A stretch of DNA of 25,796 nucleotides. Source: CALJGI01 sp047618115. GTDB taxonomy: Bacteria > Pseudomonadota > Gammaproteobacteria > Pseudomonadales > Halieaceae. Position 1 is the stretch's first letter, and each line of letters opens with the position of its first letter. Made by a program: the position numbers and the translations under genes. The notes beneath the pieces were generated by a model. It worked only from the letters and a program-made list of their open reading frames with translations, had not been told where the DNA came from and ran no database searches. Positions 1-7,892 of this stretch are shown here, piece by piece. The stretch spans positions 1-25,796 of the forward strand of contig JBLHKV010000014.1 in NCBI GenBank assembly GCA_047618115.1, written 5' to 3'.

Positions 1-930
1 CTCCTTACCCAGGCGACCAATATTGTGGGAGATGACGGCGTTGGCCGCCTTCAAAATGGTCGCCGTCGAGCGATAGTTTTGCTCTAATCGCACTGTTCTC
101 GTTGCCGGGAAGTCGCTGGTGAACTGCTGGATGTTCTCGATTTTGGCGCCACGCCAACCGTAGATAGACTGGTCGTCATCACCTACGGCGACAAGTGGCA
201 TCGCCGAACCGGATCCGGCCAAAACCCGTAACCACGCATACTGAATGGTGTTGGTGTCCTGAAATTCGTCTACAAGCAGGTGTTGAAACCGTTGCTGATA
301 GTGCTCAAGCAAATCGGGGTTGTTAAGCCATAACTCGTGGGCGCGCAGCAAAAGCTCGGCGAAGTCGACAACTCCGGATCTCGCGCAGCTCTCTTCATAA
401 GCGCGGTAGACCCGCAACATGGTTTGCTGGAATATGTCATGGTGTATTTCTTGTATGTGGGCAGCTCTCAGCCCCTCGTCTTTTTGCCCATTGATATACC
501 ACTGCGCCTGCCGAGGCGGCCAGCGCGATTCATCGAGCTCCAGCTCCCTGCAGACCCGCTTAACTATCCGTAATTGATCATCGGAATCGAGAATCTGGAA
601 GTTCTGAGGTAGACCCGCCGCGGACCAGTGGGTCTTGAGTAACCTGTGCGCCAATCCATGAAAGGTTCCAACCCACATGCTGCGAGTCGAAAACCCCAAC
701 ATGTCCTCTATCCGCCCTCTCATTTCACGGGCGGCCTTGTTGGTGAAGGTGACAGCCAGAATGCCGTGTGGTGAAACACCTTCAGCCTGTATCAACCAGG
801 CAATACGATGCACGAGAACGCGAGTTTTACCGCTGCCGGCGCCAGCCAGCACCAGAAGGTTACCGGGCGGACCGGCAACAGCCTCGCGTTGGGCAGCGTT
901 AAGAGGGTCGAGAATTGCAGTTACATCCAT
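1..930 (-). CDS. uvrD: DNA helicase II UvrD, N-terminal 310 residues (truncated by window edge)
   Basis: Superfamily 1A 3'-5' DNA helicase acting in nucleotide excision and mismatch repair. The gene starts at the ATG at 928-930 and runs off the left edge in frame, so the C-terminal half is not visible. Seen in the translation: Walker A AGAGSGKT at residues 29-36, the TFTNKAAREM motif Ia near 61-70, the GTFHGLAHRLL segment near 88-98, DEFQDTN (motif II) at 221-227, VGDDDQSIYGWRGA (motif III) near 249-262, and QNYRS (motif IV) near 284-288. The opening MDVTAILDPLNAAQREAV resembles UvrD more than Rep. It lies 23 bp downstream of glmS on the same strand. No clear Shine-Dalgarno sequence or LexA-type CTG-N10-CAG box precedes the start, so it may be transcribed with glmUS or from a promoter inside glmS. 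Confidence 0.93.
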   Translation of the reverse strand, partial: MDVTAILDPLNAAQREAVAGPPGNLLVLAGAGSGKTRVLVHRIAWLIQAEGVSPHGILAVTFTNKAAREMRGRIEDMLGFSTRSMWVGTFHGLAHRLLKTHWSAAGLPQNFQILDSDDQLRIVKRVCRELELDESRWPPRQAQWYINGQKDEGLRAAHIQEIHHDIFQQTMLRVYRAYEESCARSGVVDFAELLLRAHELWLNNPDLLEHYQQRFQHLLVDEFQDTNTIQYAWLRVLAGSGSAMPLVAVGDDDQSIYGWRGAKIENIQQFTSDFPATRTVRLEQNYRSTATILKAANAVISHNIGRLGKE

Positions 931-953
931 CGCGCTATCTTAGCAAAATTGTT

Positions 954-2786
954 TCACTCAACCGTCACAGATTTTGCCAAATTTCGCGGTTGATCAACAT
1001 CGGTACCGCGCAAAACCGCTACATGGTAGGCCAAAAGCTGTAATACCACGGTATAGATCACCGGGGTCAAAACTTCCGGACAGTGAGGAATCGCAATAAC
1101 GGTAACACCGTCGGCATCTATAAAGCCGGCATCGGCATCGGCGAAAACATAAAGCTCACCGCCCCTGGCCCGAACCTCCTCCAGATTTGATTTCAGTTTT
1201 TCCAACAATTCGTTACCTGGAGCAACTGCGATTACCGGCATATCGCTATCGACCAACGCAAGCGGGCCGTGCTTAAGCTCTCCAGCGGGATAGGCCTCAG
1301 CATGAATATATGAAATTTCCTTGAGCTTCAGCGCGCCTTCCAAGGCGATAGGAAACATAATGCCGCGACCCAAAAACAACGCGTGGTGCTTCTCGGCAAA
1401 TCGGCGCGATACTTGTTGAATGCGCGCGTCCAGCTGCAGTACCTGCAGAACCAAACTTGGTAGCGCGGACAAGTCGGCGGTCAAGTCCGGTAACCGCTCA
1501 GTATTGTTGCCGCGCAGCCTCGCCAGTGTCAGAACCATAAGCAGCAGTGCCACCAATTGCGTGGTGAAGGCTTTAGTTGAAGCGACACCTATTTCCGTGC
1601 CAGCCTCAGTGATGAAGACCAGATCCGACTCTCGCGCCAGGGAGCTGTTGGCCACGTTGACTATGGCCATACTCGCCAAAAATTCGCCGGGCGCAGTATT
1701 CCGTAGAGCTGCCAGCGTATCCGCGGTTTCACCTGATTGCGAGATAGTCAGTAACAGGCGGCCCTTTTGGTGGGCGCGACGACGGTAGCGATACTCGCTC
1801 GCCACCTCGACATCACAATGTACTCCAGCGATGTCTTCTAACCAGTATCGCGCCACCAATCCAGCGTGGTAGCTGGTACCACAGGCAACTATTTGTATGC
1901 CCTCCAGGCCTGAGAATATTTTTTCCGCAGCAGGGTCAAAACCACCGGGCAACAAGCTGCCATCTTTGATACGACCAGCGACCGTATTGTTTATCGCCTC
2001 GGGCTGTTCGTAAATTTCCTTGAGCATGAAGTGTCCATACTCTCCCTTATCAGCGTATTCCATAGCGCGAGAGAGCTTTTCAATCGGGCGCGTCACTTTT
2101 TCCCCCGCGGTATCGTAAATAGTCAGACCGTCGGGTTGCACAACAGCGATGTCGCCTTCTTCCAAATATATAAATCGATCCGTTACCTGCCGCAACGCCA
2201 ACGGGTCCGATGCAATAAAATTCTCGCCAATGCCAACGCCTATGACAAGCGGGCTACCGCTTCTTGCGGCGACGATGACCTCTGGCTCTGACTCGGCAAT
2301 CAACGCCAGAGCGTAGGCCCCGTCCAGACGGGCCACAACGTCGGTAACCGCCGCCACCAGATTGCTCCCATTTTTCATCTGCTGGTGCACCAGGTGAACA
2401 ACCACTTCTGAATCTGTCGCGGAGACGCATTGGTAGCCATCGGTTTCAAGCTGGGATTTCAGCGCTTGAAAATTTTCTATGATACCGTTGTGAACCAAGG
2501 CAACTTCCGCTCCAGACAGGTGGGGGTGAGCATTGGCCCGGCTAGGCTCACCGTGCGTCGCCCACCGGGTATGAGCGATGCCGGTGCGACCGGACAGTGG
2601 AGACCGCCGCTGTAATTCTTCCAGCGCTGCAACCTTGCCCTTCTCTTTACGAGATGCCAAGCGACCGGCGGAATCCAGTGTTGCAAGACCTGCCGAGTCA
2701 TAGCCCCTGTATTCAAGCCGGCGCAGTCCTTCCAGCAATATTTCCGGTACTTCGCGCCGGGCTGCCGCTCCTACTATTCCACACAT
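954..2786 (-). CDS. glmS: Glutamine--fructose-6-phosphate aminotransferase (isomerizing)
   Basis: Cytoplasmic enzyme that converts fructose-6-phosphate and glutamine to glucosamine-6-phosphate, the first committed step to UDP-GlcNAc for peptidoglycan and LPS. The 610-residue length matches the family (about 609). The protein begins MCGIVG, leaving Cys2 as the N-terminal nucleophile of the glutaminase domain (about residues 1-240). Two SIS sugar-isomerase domains follow, with visible CGTSYHAG, SQSGETADT, ASTKAFTTQ and GELKHGPLALV segments. It ends in the conserved NLAKSVTVE tail that contributes to the active site. The ATG start is fixed by the need for Cys2. It starts 11 bp after the glmU stop, so glmU-glmS form an operon. 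That spacer is too short for a GlmZ-style sRNA target or a glmS ribozyme. Confidence 0.98.
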   Translation of the reverse strand: MCGIVGAAARREVPEILLEGLRRLEYRGYDSAGLATLDSAGRLASRKEKGKVAALEELQRRSPLSGRTGIAHTRWATHGEPSRANAHPHLSGAEVALVHNGIIENFQALKSQLETDGYQCVSATDSEVVVHLVHQQMKNGSNLVAAVTDVVARLDGAYALALIAESEPEVIVAARSGSPLVIGVGIGENFIASDPLALRQVTDRFIYLEEGDIAVVQPDGLTIYDTAGEKVTRPIEKLSRAMEYADKGEYGHFMLKEIYEQPEAINNTVAGRIKDGSLLPGGFDPAAEKIFSGLEGIQIVACGTSYHAGLVARYWLEDIAGVHCDVEVASEYRYRRRAHQKGRLLLTISQSGETADTLAALRNTAPGEFLASMAIVNVANSSLARESDLVFITEAGTEIGVASTKAFTTQLVALLLMVLTLARLRGNNTERLPDLTADLSALPSLVLQVLQLDARIQQVSRRFAEKHHALFLGRGIMFPIALEGALKLKEISYIHAEAYPAGELKHGPLALVDSDMPVIAVAPGNELLEKLKSNLEEVRARGGELYVFADADAGFIDADGVTVIAIPHCPEVLTPVIYTVVLQLLAYHVAVLRGTDVDQPRNLAKSVTVE

Positions 2787-2797
2787 ATTCTATCTGC

Positions 2798-4174
2798 CTA
2801 TTTTGTTTCGTTGCCGGGTCGCCGCCAGTGCTTGATATTTCGCTGCTTTGCACGGCCAACCGCCAAACTACCCTTCGCAACCGGTTTGGTCAGCGTGGTT
2901 CCCGCCGCCACGAAGCCATCTTTTCCTATCTCAATCGGTGCCACCAATGTGCTGTTGGAACCAACAAAGGCGCCGTCACCTATACTCGTCCGGTACTTAT
3001 TGACGCCGTCGTAATTGCAGGTAATTGTGCCTGCCCCAATGTTGACCCCACTGCCAAGGTCGCTATCCCCAATATAACTGAGGTGGCTAACCTTGCTGCC
3101 CTCACCGATTCGAGCGTTCTTGGTTTCCACAAAATTTCCTACCTTGGCTCCGTCTGCCAACTCGCTACCGGGTCGAAGCCGAGCGTAGGGTCCTACGCTA
3201 CAATCCTGCCCTACCTGCGCCTCCTCCAACATAGAGTTAGCTTTAACCTCTGTTCCTACGCCTACACTGGAGTCGGAGATCACGCAGTTAGCACCAATTG
3301 TAACGCCGTCTCCGAGGGAGACGTCTCCACAAAAAACAACATTCACATCAATGGTTACATCCTTTCCACAGCGCAGGGAACCCCGTACATCCAATCTGGC
3401 CGGATCTGCCAAGGTAACGCCTTCCAACATGAGTTGCCGAGCATAGTTGAGTTGGTATTGCCGCTCCAGCTCAGCTAACTGTACTCGATCATTAATACCT
3501 CTGATCTCCCATAGTGCACCAGGTTGTACGGTGGCGATAACACAGCCCTCGTCCAATGCTGGCTCAAAGATATCAGGCAAATAGTACTCCTGCTGATCGT
3601 TGTCCGCTTTAACCTGCGGCAGCCAGCGCTGCAAATTCGCGGCTCCGGCAGCAATAACACCGGTATTTATCTCTTTTATCGCCCGCTGCTCGGGACTAGC
3701 ATCGCGGTGTTCCATCACACCCCGCACAGCTCCAGTGTCGTTGCGTAAAATGCGACCGAGACCCGTCGCATCGTCTACCTCTGCGGTCAACAGCGCGACG
3801 CCACCTTCGGCGCTATTCAACAGCCTTTCGACCGACTCTAGTTGAATCAGAGGCACGTCCCCACAGAGCACCAAAACGAGGCTTTCGGGATTAACAGCCG
3901 GCAATGCCTGTAGCACCGCGTGGCCCGTTCCCAGCTGTTCCTCCTGGACAACCCAGCTCAGATCATCGCCGGGGAGGGCAGCACGTATTTCAGCCTCGCC
4001 GTAACCAACCACGACGTGGATTGCGCGAGGTTTTAGTGCTCGAGCCGTATCCACCACGTGACGCAACATCTCCTTCCCGGCGATCCGATGGAGTACTTTG
4101 GGCAGATTTGATTTCATTCGGGTACCTCGACCCGCTGCCAGTATAACGACCTCTATATTTACCTTACCGCTCAA
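2798..4174 (-). CDS. glmU: Bifunctional GlcN-1-P acetyltransferase / GlcNAc-1-P uridylyltransferase
   Basis: Makes UDP-GlcNAc from glucosamine-1-phosphate by acetylation and then uridylylation. It has 458 residues, the family length. The N-terminal Rossmann-like uridylyltransferase carries LAAGRGTRMKSNLPKVLH (about 12-29) and metal-binding LCGDVPL (Asp106). The C-terminal left-handed beta-helix carries the hexapeptide repeats, with KVSHLSYIGD (His364, expected catalytic base) and NIGAGTITCNYDG near 378-390. The start is a TTG at 4172-4174. No in-frame ATG lies between it and the essential nucleotide loop, and purine-rich GAGGGGGTAAAGGTAA precedes it, so TTG is the best choice. It is divergent from the TrmB-type regulator and leads the glmU-glmS pair. 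Confidence 0.97.
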   Translation of the reverse strand: MSGKVNIEVVILAAGRGTRMKSNLPKVLHRIAGKEMLRHVVDTARALKPRAIHVVVGYGEAEIRAALPGDDLSWVVQEEQLGTGHAVLQALPAVNPESLVLVLCGDVPLIQLESVERLLNSAEGGVALLTAEVDDATGLGRILRNDTGAVRGVMEHRDASPEQRAIKEINTGVIAAGAANLQRWLPQVKADNDQQEYYLPDIFEPALDEGCVIATVQPGALWEIRGINDRVQLAELERQYQLNYARQLMLEGVTLADPARLDVRGSLRCGKDVTIDVNVVFCGDVSLGDGVTIGANCVISDSSVGVGTEVKANSMLEEAQVGQDCSVGPYARLRPGSELADGAKVGNFVETKNARIGEGSKVSHLSYIGDSDLGSGVNIGAGTITCNYDGVNKYRTSIGDGAFVGSNSTLVAPIEIGKDGFVAAGTTLTKPVAKGSLAVGRAKQRNIKHWRRPGNETK

Positions 4175-4325
4175 TTACCTTTACCCCCTCAGAATCAAAA
4201 CAGGCGCCATCTGGGCCCAGCTCGAAATATGTCATCTAAAAAATTGACATAATTTTGATCAAAGCGAGTAGAATATAGTGACCTCAATTGAACACAACAT
4301 CTTTTGTCACAATTAAAATGACAAT
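4175..4325. promoter_or_regulatory. Divergent glmU / TrmB-regulator promoter region with TGTCA/TGACA half-sites
   Basis: This AT-rich 151-bp gap separates two head-to-head genes. It holds TATGTCA (4228-4234) and its inverted partner TGACATA (4245-4251), 10 bp apart, and a second pair TTGTCA (4304-4309) and TGACAA (4319-4324), 9 bp apart and touching the regulator's start codon. A lone TGAC lies at 4279-4282. A plus-strand -35 TTGACA (4244-4249) with TAGAAT (4269-4274) is possible but has a long 19-bp spacer. A minus-strand -10 TATATT sits at 4272-4277 with no good -35. The first inverted repeat overlaps the plus-strand -35 and the second covers the translation start. This suggests, by inference, operators for autoregulation and control of glmUS. 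Confidence 0.5.
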
Positions 4326-5066
4326 ATGCATTATCCAGCTCTAACCCAACTCGGGCTTTCCGAGCGCGAGATAACCATTTATCTTGCGCTGTTGAAAACC
4401 GGGCCCGCCTCGATTCGAGACATCGCCAGTAACGCGGGTATTAACCGGGGCACTACCTACGAAACGCTCAAGATATTGGCGACAAAAGGCATTGTCAGCT
4501 ATTTTCCGAAGGGCAAACGCCGAGTATTTATGGCCGAGGATCCAGAGAGGCTGATTACCCTCGCCGAAAGCAAGCAACACGCTCTCGCCGAAGCGCTGGA
4601 ACAACTCAAGCTGGAAGTAGTACCGGGGCTTAAGGACCTGAAGCCTGATTTCAGCCCGGGCAACGTTCGTTTCTATGAGGGGGATGACGGCGTCGAGTTG
4701 GTGTTACGCGACATTCTCAATTCTGCAGCTCAACTTCCCGGTAGGGAATACTCGGTAATTTCTACCAAAACACTACGCGAACACCTCTACAGACCATTTC
4801 CCAATTTCACCCGGCAACGGGTTAAAGCAAAAATTCAGGTGCGGGTGATTGCCGTGGGCGATGGTGGCGATGAAGCGGAGCTGGCGCAGCGAAAGTGGTT
4901 GCCAGCCGGCTCAGCGCAGGATGCTTCGTACATCGCCATCTACCCACCCAAAGTAGCAATCATCACTCTGGCGAGTTCAAATTACCCGGTTGTAGTGGTT
5001 ATTGATTCCAAAGCGATGGCGGCAACACAGCAGTTGCTATTCGATACGCTTTGGCGGTTGATGTAG
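4326..5066 (+). CDS. TrmB-family helix-turn-helix transcriptional regulator
   Basis: A 246-residue protein with the architecture of TrmB-type regulators, which in archaea sense sugars. Residues 8-66 form a winged helix-turn-helix: LGLSEREITIYLALLKTGPASIRDIA, then the recognition-helix segment NRGTTYETLKILATKGIV, then a basic wing PKGKRRVF. A charged helix at about 72-100 could be a dimerising coiled coil. The rest (about 113-246) resembles a TrmB effector domain, with VRFYEGDDGVELVLRDIL and a beta-rich IAIYPPKVAIITLASSNYPVVVVIDS end. No enzyme motif is seen. The HTH begins right after the ATG, supporting this start, although no Shine-Dalgarno is visible. It is the only plus-strand gene left of the origin. 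Head-to-head placement with glmU suggests control of amino-sugar synthesis, which is inference; the ligand is unknown. Confidence 0.8.
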   Translation: MHYPALTQLGLSEREITIYLALLKTGPASIRDIASNAGINRGTTYETLKILATKGIVSYFPKGKRRVFMAEDPERLITLAESKQHALAEALEQLKLEVVPGLKDLKPDFSPGNVRFYEGDDGVELVLRDILNSAAQLPGREYSVISTKTLREHLYRPFPNFTRQRVKAKIQVRVIAVGDGGDEAELAQRKWLPAGSAQDASYIAIYPPKVAIITLASSNYPVVVVIDSKAMAATQQLLFDTLWRLM

Positions 5067-5081
5067 CGACTCGATGGAGAG

Positions 5082-5504
5082 CTAGCGAGCCTTCCTGCGA
5101 AGTTGCTGAATAGTCCGGAGTTGAGCCGCAGCCTCTGCCAGCTGGCTCGCTGCGCGGGTGTAATCGAACTCCCCACTTTGATTTTGCAGCGCTTCCTCAG
5201 CGAGCTTCTGTGCTTCTATCGCGGCGGCCTCATCCATATCGCCGGCACGCACTGCGGTATCGGCAAGAATAGAAATGACTCCGGGCTGAACTTCCAGGAA
5301 CCCTCCGCTAACGTAGTAAACAAGTTCTTCGCCGCTATCCATCACAACCCGTACAGGACCAGGAATCAGCGAAGTTAACAGCGGCGCGTGGCCGTAGCCT
5401 ATACCCAGTTCGCCAAGGGTTCCCGTGGCGACAATCATCACTGCCAGTCCTGAGAAAATTTCTTCCTCGGCACTTACAATGTCACAGTGTATGGTCATTG
5501 CCAT
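5082..5504 (-). CDS. atpC: F1Fo ATP synthase epsilon subunit
   Basis: Epsilon subunit of the F1 central stalk, which couples rotation and can inhibit ATP hydrolysis through its C-terminal helices. It has 140 residues against about 139 in E. coli. The N-terminal beta-sandwich includes MAMTIHCDIVSAEEEIFSG, LGELGIGYGHAPLLTSL and YYVSGGFLEVQPG. The C-terminal part is an Ala/Glu-rich two-helix hairpin ending QLRTIQQLRRKAR. It is the last gene of the atp operon, 28 bp after atpD. It converges tail-to-tail with the TrmB-type gene, only 15 bp apart, and I see no GC stem plus T-run terminator in that gap. Confidence 0.97.
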   Translation of the reverse strand: MAMTIHCDIVSAEEEIFSGLAVMIVATGTLGELGIGYGHAPLLTSLIPGPVRVVMDSGEELVYYVSGGFLEVQPGVISILADTAVRAGDMDEAAAIEAQKLAEEALQNQSGEFDYTRAASQLAEAAAQLRTIQQLRRKAR

Positions 5505-5532
5505 TTTGATTGCCCTCTAATCAACGCGCTGC

Positions 5533-6930
5533 CTAAAGGCTTGCGGCCTTCTCGACCGCTTCTTCAATACCGCCTACCATGTAAAAAGCCTGCTCGGGAA
5601 GGTGGTCGTACTCACCGGCCAGCACTGCCTTGAATCCAGAGATAGTGTCCTTAAGGGATACATACTTGCCTGGTGAGCCCGTAAATACCTGGGCAACAGT
5701 AAAGGGTTGTGAGAGGAAGCGCTCTATTTTCCGCGCGCGGTTTACCGTTTGCTTATCTTCCTCGGAAAGCTCATCCATACCAAGAATAGCTATGATATCC
5801 TTCAATTCCTTGTAACGCTGCAGTACGTTCTGTACCCCTCGTGCCACGTCGTAGTGCTCCTGACCGATAATCAGAGGATCCAGCTGGCGCGATGTGCTAT
5901 CCAGTGGGTCAACCGCAGGATATATACCCTTTGAGGCAATATCGCGACTCAAAACAACCGTGGAATCGAGGTGGGCGAAGGTGGTGGCTGGGGATGGATC
6001 GGTGAGATCGTCCGCCGGCACATAGACCGCCTGAACCGAGGTGATTGACCCCGTCTTGGTAGAAGTAATCCGTTCCTGCAACTGACCCATTTCCAGCGCC
6101 AGTGTGGGCTGATAGCCCACCGCCGAAGGCATCCGGCCCAGCAGCGCTGATACCTCGGTGCCCGCAAGTGTGTAACGGTAAATGTTATCGATAAAGAGCA
6201 GTACATCTTTACCTTCATCTCTGAACTTCTCGGCCATGGTCAGGCCAGTGAGGGCCACGCGCAGGCGGTTTCCGGGGGGCTCATTCATCTGCCCGTATAC
6301 CATGGCCACCTTGGACTCAGTGGGAGTCTCGACGTTGACGACACCGGATTCCTGCATTTCAAAATAAAAGTCATTACCCTCGCGAGTTCGCTCGCCAACA
6401 CCGGCAAACACCGATAAGCCGGCGTGTTCGATGGCAATATTGTTAATCAGTTCCATCATGTTCACGGTTTTACCGACACCGGCACCACCGAATAGCCCGA
6501 CTTTACCACCCTTGGCAAATGGACAAACGAGGTCGATAACTTTAATACCGGTCTCTAACAACTCGTCAGAGGCAGAAAGTTCTTCATAGGCAGGTGGTGC
6601 GCGGTGAATCGCCATGCGCTCTTCTTCCCCGATCGGTCCTTTCTCATCGATCGGGTTACCCAGCACGTCCATAATACGGCCTAGCGTAGCCATACCAACC
6701 GGCACCATGATTGGCGCATTGGTATTATCGACGCTGAGACCACGGCTTATGCCCTCCGATGACCCCATAGCAATAGTGCGAACCACGCCATCGCCCAGCT
6801 GTTGCTGAACCTCAAGAGTCAGGCCCTTATCTGCTACAAACAAGGCATCGTAGACGCGCGGTACGCTGTCTCGTGGAAATTCCACATCGATAACCGCTCC
6901 GATGATCTGTACTATTTGACCGCTACTCAT
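5533..6930 (-). CDS. atpD: F1Fo ATP synthase beta subunit (catalytic)
   Basis: Catalytic subunit of F1 that makes ATP from ADP and phosphate. It has 465 residues. The P-loop GGAGVGKT is at 148-155, the catalytic-glutamate segment GVGERTREGNDF at about 178-188, the conserved LLFIDNIYRYTLAGTEVSALLGRMPSA segment (DNIYRY) at about 244-270, and the DELSEED motif that contacts gamma and epsilon at 386-392. All expected active-site landmarks are present. The ATG start is preceded by GAGAGGATCC. It lies 63 bp after atpG, the widest gap in the F1 part of the operon. Confidence 0.98.
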   Translation of the reverse strand: MSSGQIVQIIGAVIDVEFPRDSVPRVYDALFVADKGLTLEVQQQLGDGVVRTIAMGSSEGISRGLSVDNTNAPIMVPVGMATLGRIMDVLGNPIDEKGPIGEEERMAIHRAPPAYEELSASDELLETGIKVIDLVCPFAKGGKVGLFGGAGVGKTVNMMELINNIAIEHAGLSVFAGVGERTREGNDFYFEMQESGVVNVETPTESKVAMVYGQMNEPPGNRLRVALTGLTMAEKFRDEGKDVLLFIDNIYRYTLAGTEVSALLGRMPSAVGYQPTLALEMGQLQERITSTKTGSITSVQAVYVPADDLTDPSPATTFAHLDSTVVLSRDIASKGIYPAVDPLDSTSRQLDPLIIGQEHYDVARGVQNVLQRYKELKDIIAILGMDELSEEDKQTVNRARKIERFLSQPFTVAQVFTGSPGKYVSLKDTISGFKAVLAGEYDHLPEQAFYMVGGIEEAVEKAASL

Positions 6931-6993
6931 TTCCGGATCCTCTCACTTCAATTCAATGACCCAGGTCTGGTTTTTCACCAACCTGCATCGTTA

Positions 6994-7857
6994 CTAACCA
7001 ATGGCCGCTGCGCCGCTCACAATTTCAGACAATTCCTGGGTAATCGCAGACTGTCTGGCCTTGTTGTACACCAGTTGCAGGTCATCGATCAGATCGCCTG
7101 CATTATCTGTGGCGCTTTTCATGGCCAGCATCCGAGATGCCTGCTCACACGCGCCATTTTCTACAACGGCCTGATAGACCTGAGACTCAATGTATCGATT
7201 CAACAGGCCCTCCAATAATTCTTGGGCATCTGGTTCATACAGATAATCCCAGTGGTGCTTCATCTCTTTGCTGTCTTCAGCGGGCAAGGGCAGAATTTGC
7301 TCAACCATGGGGGTTTGAGTCATCGTGTTAACGAACTCGTTACCGGCCAGAAAAAGCTTATCTATAGTGCCGTCACTAAAGGCATCTAGCATCGTTTTGA
7401 CACCTCCGATGATAGCGCTCACACCCGGGGCCTCGCCTATATCTCGGGTCGCCGCGGTAATGTTGCCGCCGTAGCTACCAAAAAATGCCGACCCTTTGGC
7501 TCCGATCAAACACAGGTCTACTTCGACACCCTGTTCGGCCCACCCCTTCATACTGGAGATGGTGGCCTTGAACAAGTTGGTGTTCAAGCCGCCGCAGAGG
7601 CCGCGATCCGTAGAAACAATAATGTAACCGACCCGTTTTACCTCGCGCTCGATCATGTATATATGACGGTACTCAGGGTTGGCGTTAGCAACGTGGCCTA
7701 CCACGGCGCGCATGCGCTGCGCGTAGGGTTTTCCTACGGCCATACGCTCCTGTGCTTTGCGCATTTTGCTCGCAGCCACCATTTCCATGGCACTGGTAAT
7801 CTTCTGGGTGCTCTGGATACTCGCTATTTTGGTACGAATTTCCTTGCCGACAGCCAT
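6994..7857 (-). CDS. atpG: F1Fo ATP synthase gamma subunit
   Basis: Rotating central-shaft subunit of F1. It has 287 residues, the same as E. coli. The N-terminal helix reads KEIRTKIASIQSTQKITSAMEMVAASKMRKAQ. The central Rossmann-like domain contains VSTDRGLCGGLN (about 88-98). The C-terminal helix contains ATDNAGDLIDDLQLVYNKARQSAITQELSEIVSGAAA; these terminal helices form the coiled-coil shaft. The ATG start has a near-perfect AAGGAGG Shine-Dalgarno with 7-nt spacing (complement near 7865-7871). It sits 35 bp after atpA. Confidence 0.98.
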   Translation of the reverse strand: MAVGKEIRTKIASIQSTQKITSAMEMVAASKMRKAQERMAVGKPYAQRMRAVVGHVANANPEYRHIYMIEREVKRVGYIIVSTDRGLCGGLNTNLFKATISSMKGWAEQGVEVDLCLIGAKGSAFFGSYGGNITAATRDIGEAPGVSAIIGGVKTMLDAFSDGTIDKLFLAGNEFVNTMTQTPMVEQILPLPAEDSKEMKHHWDYLYEPDAQELLEGLLNRYIESQVYQAVVENGACEQASRMLAMKSATDNAGDLIDDLQLVYNKARQSAITQELSEIVSGAAAIG

Positions 7858-7892
7858 CTATATTCCTCCTTAACCCTTGCGCAACCTAATCC

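Noticed and set aside
931..953. LexA (SOS) box before uvrD
   Set aside because: No CTG-N10-CAG pattern with the expected AT-rich centre is present in this gap or just upstream in glmS.
2787..2797. Possible glmS ribozyme or sRNA target before glmS
   Set aside because: The glmU-glmS spacer is only 11 bp, too short for either element.
2597..3478. Long open frame on the plus strand antisense to glmS and glmU
   Set aside because: It lies wholly opposite well-conserved coding sequence, has no recognisable domain, and its codons mirror the glmU hexapeptide repeats on the other strand.
4211..4220. CTGGGCCCAG perfect palindrome in the glmU leader
   Set aside because: Ten bases with no loop and no T-run; too short for a terminator and with no second copy.
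6873..6885. GTGGAA-A-TTCCAC inverted repeat in atpD, which resembles parS halves
   Set aside because: The half-sites are in the reverse order of parS (TTCCAC then GTGGAA) and separated by one base, so ParB would not be expected to bind; it encodes conserved AtpD residues.
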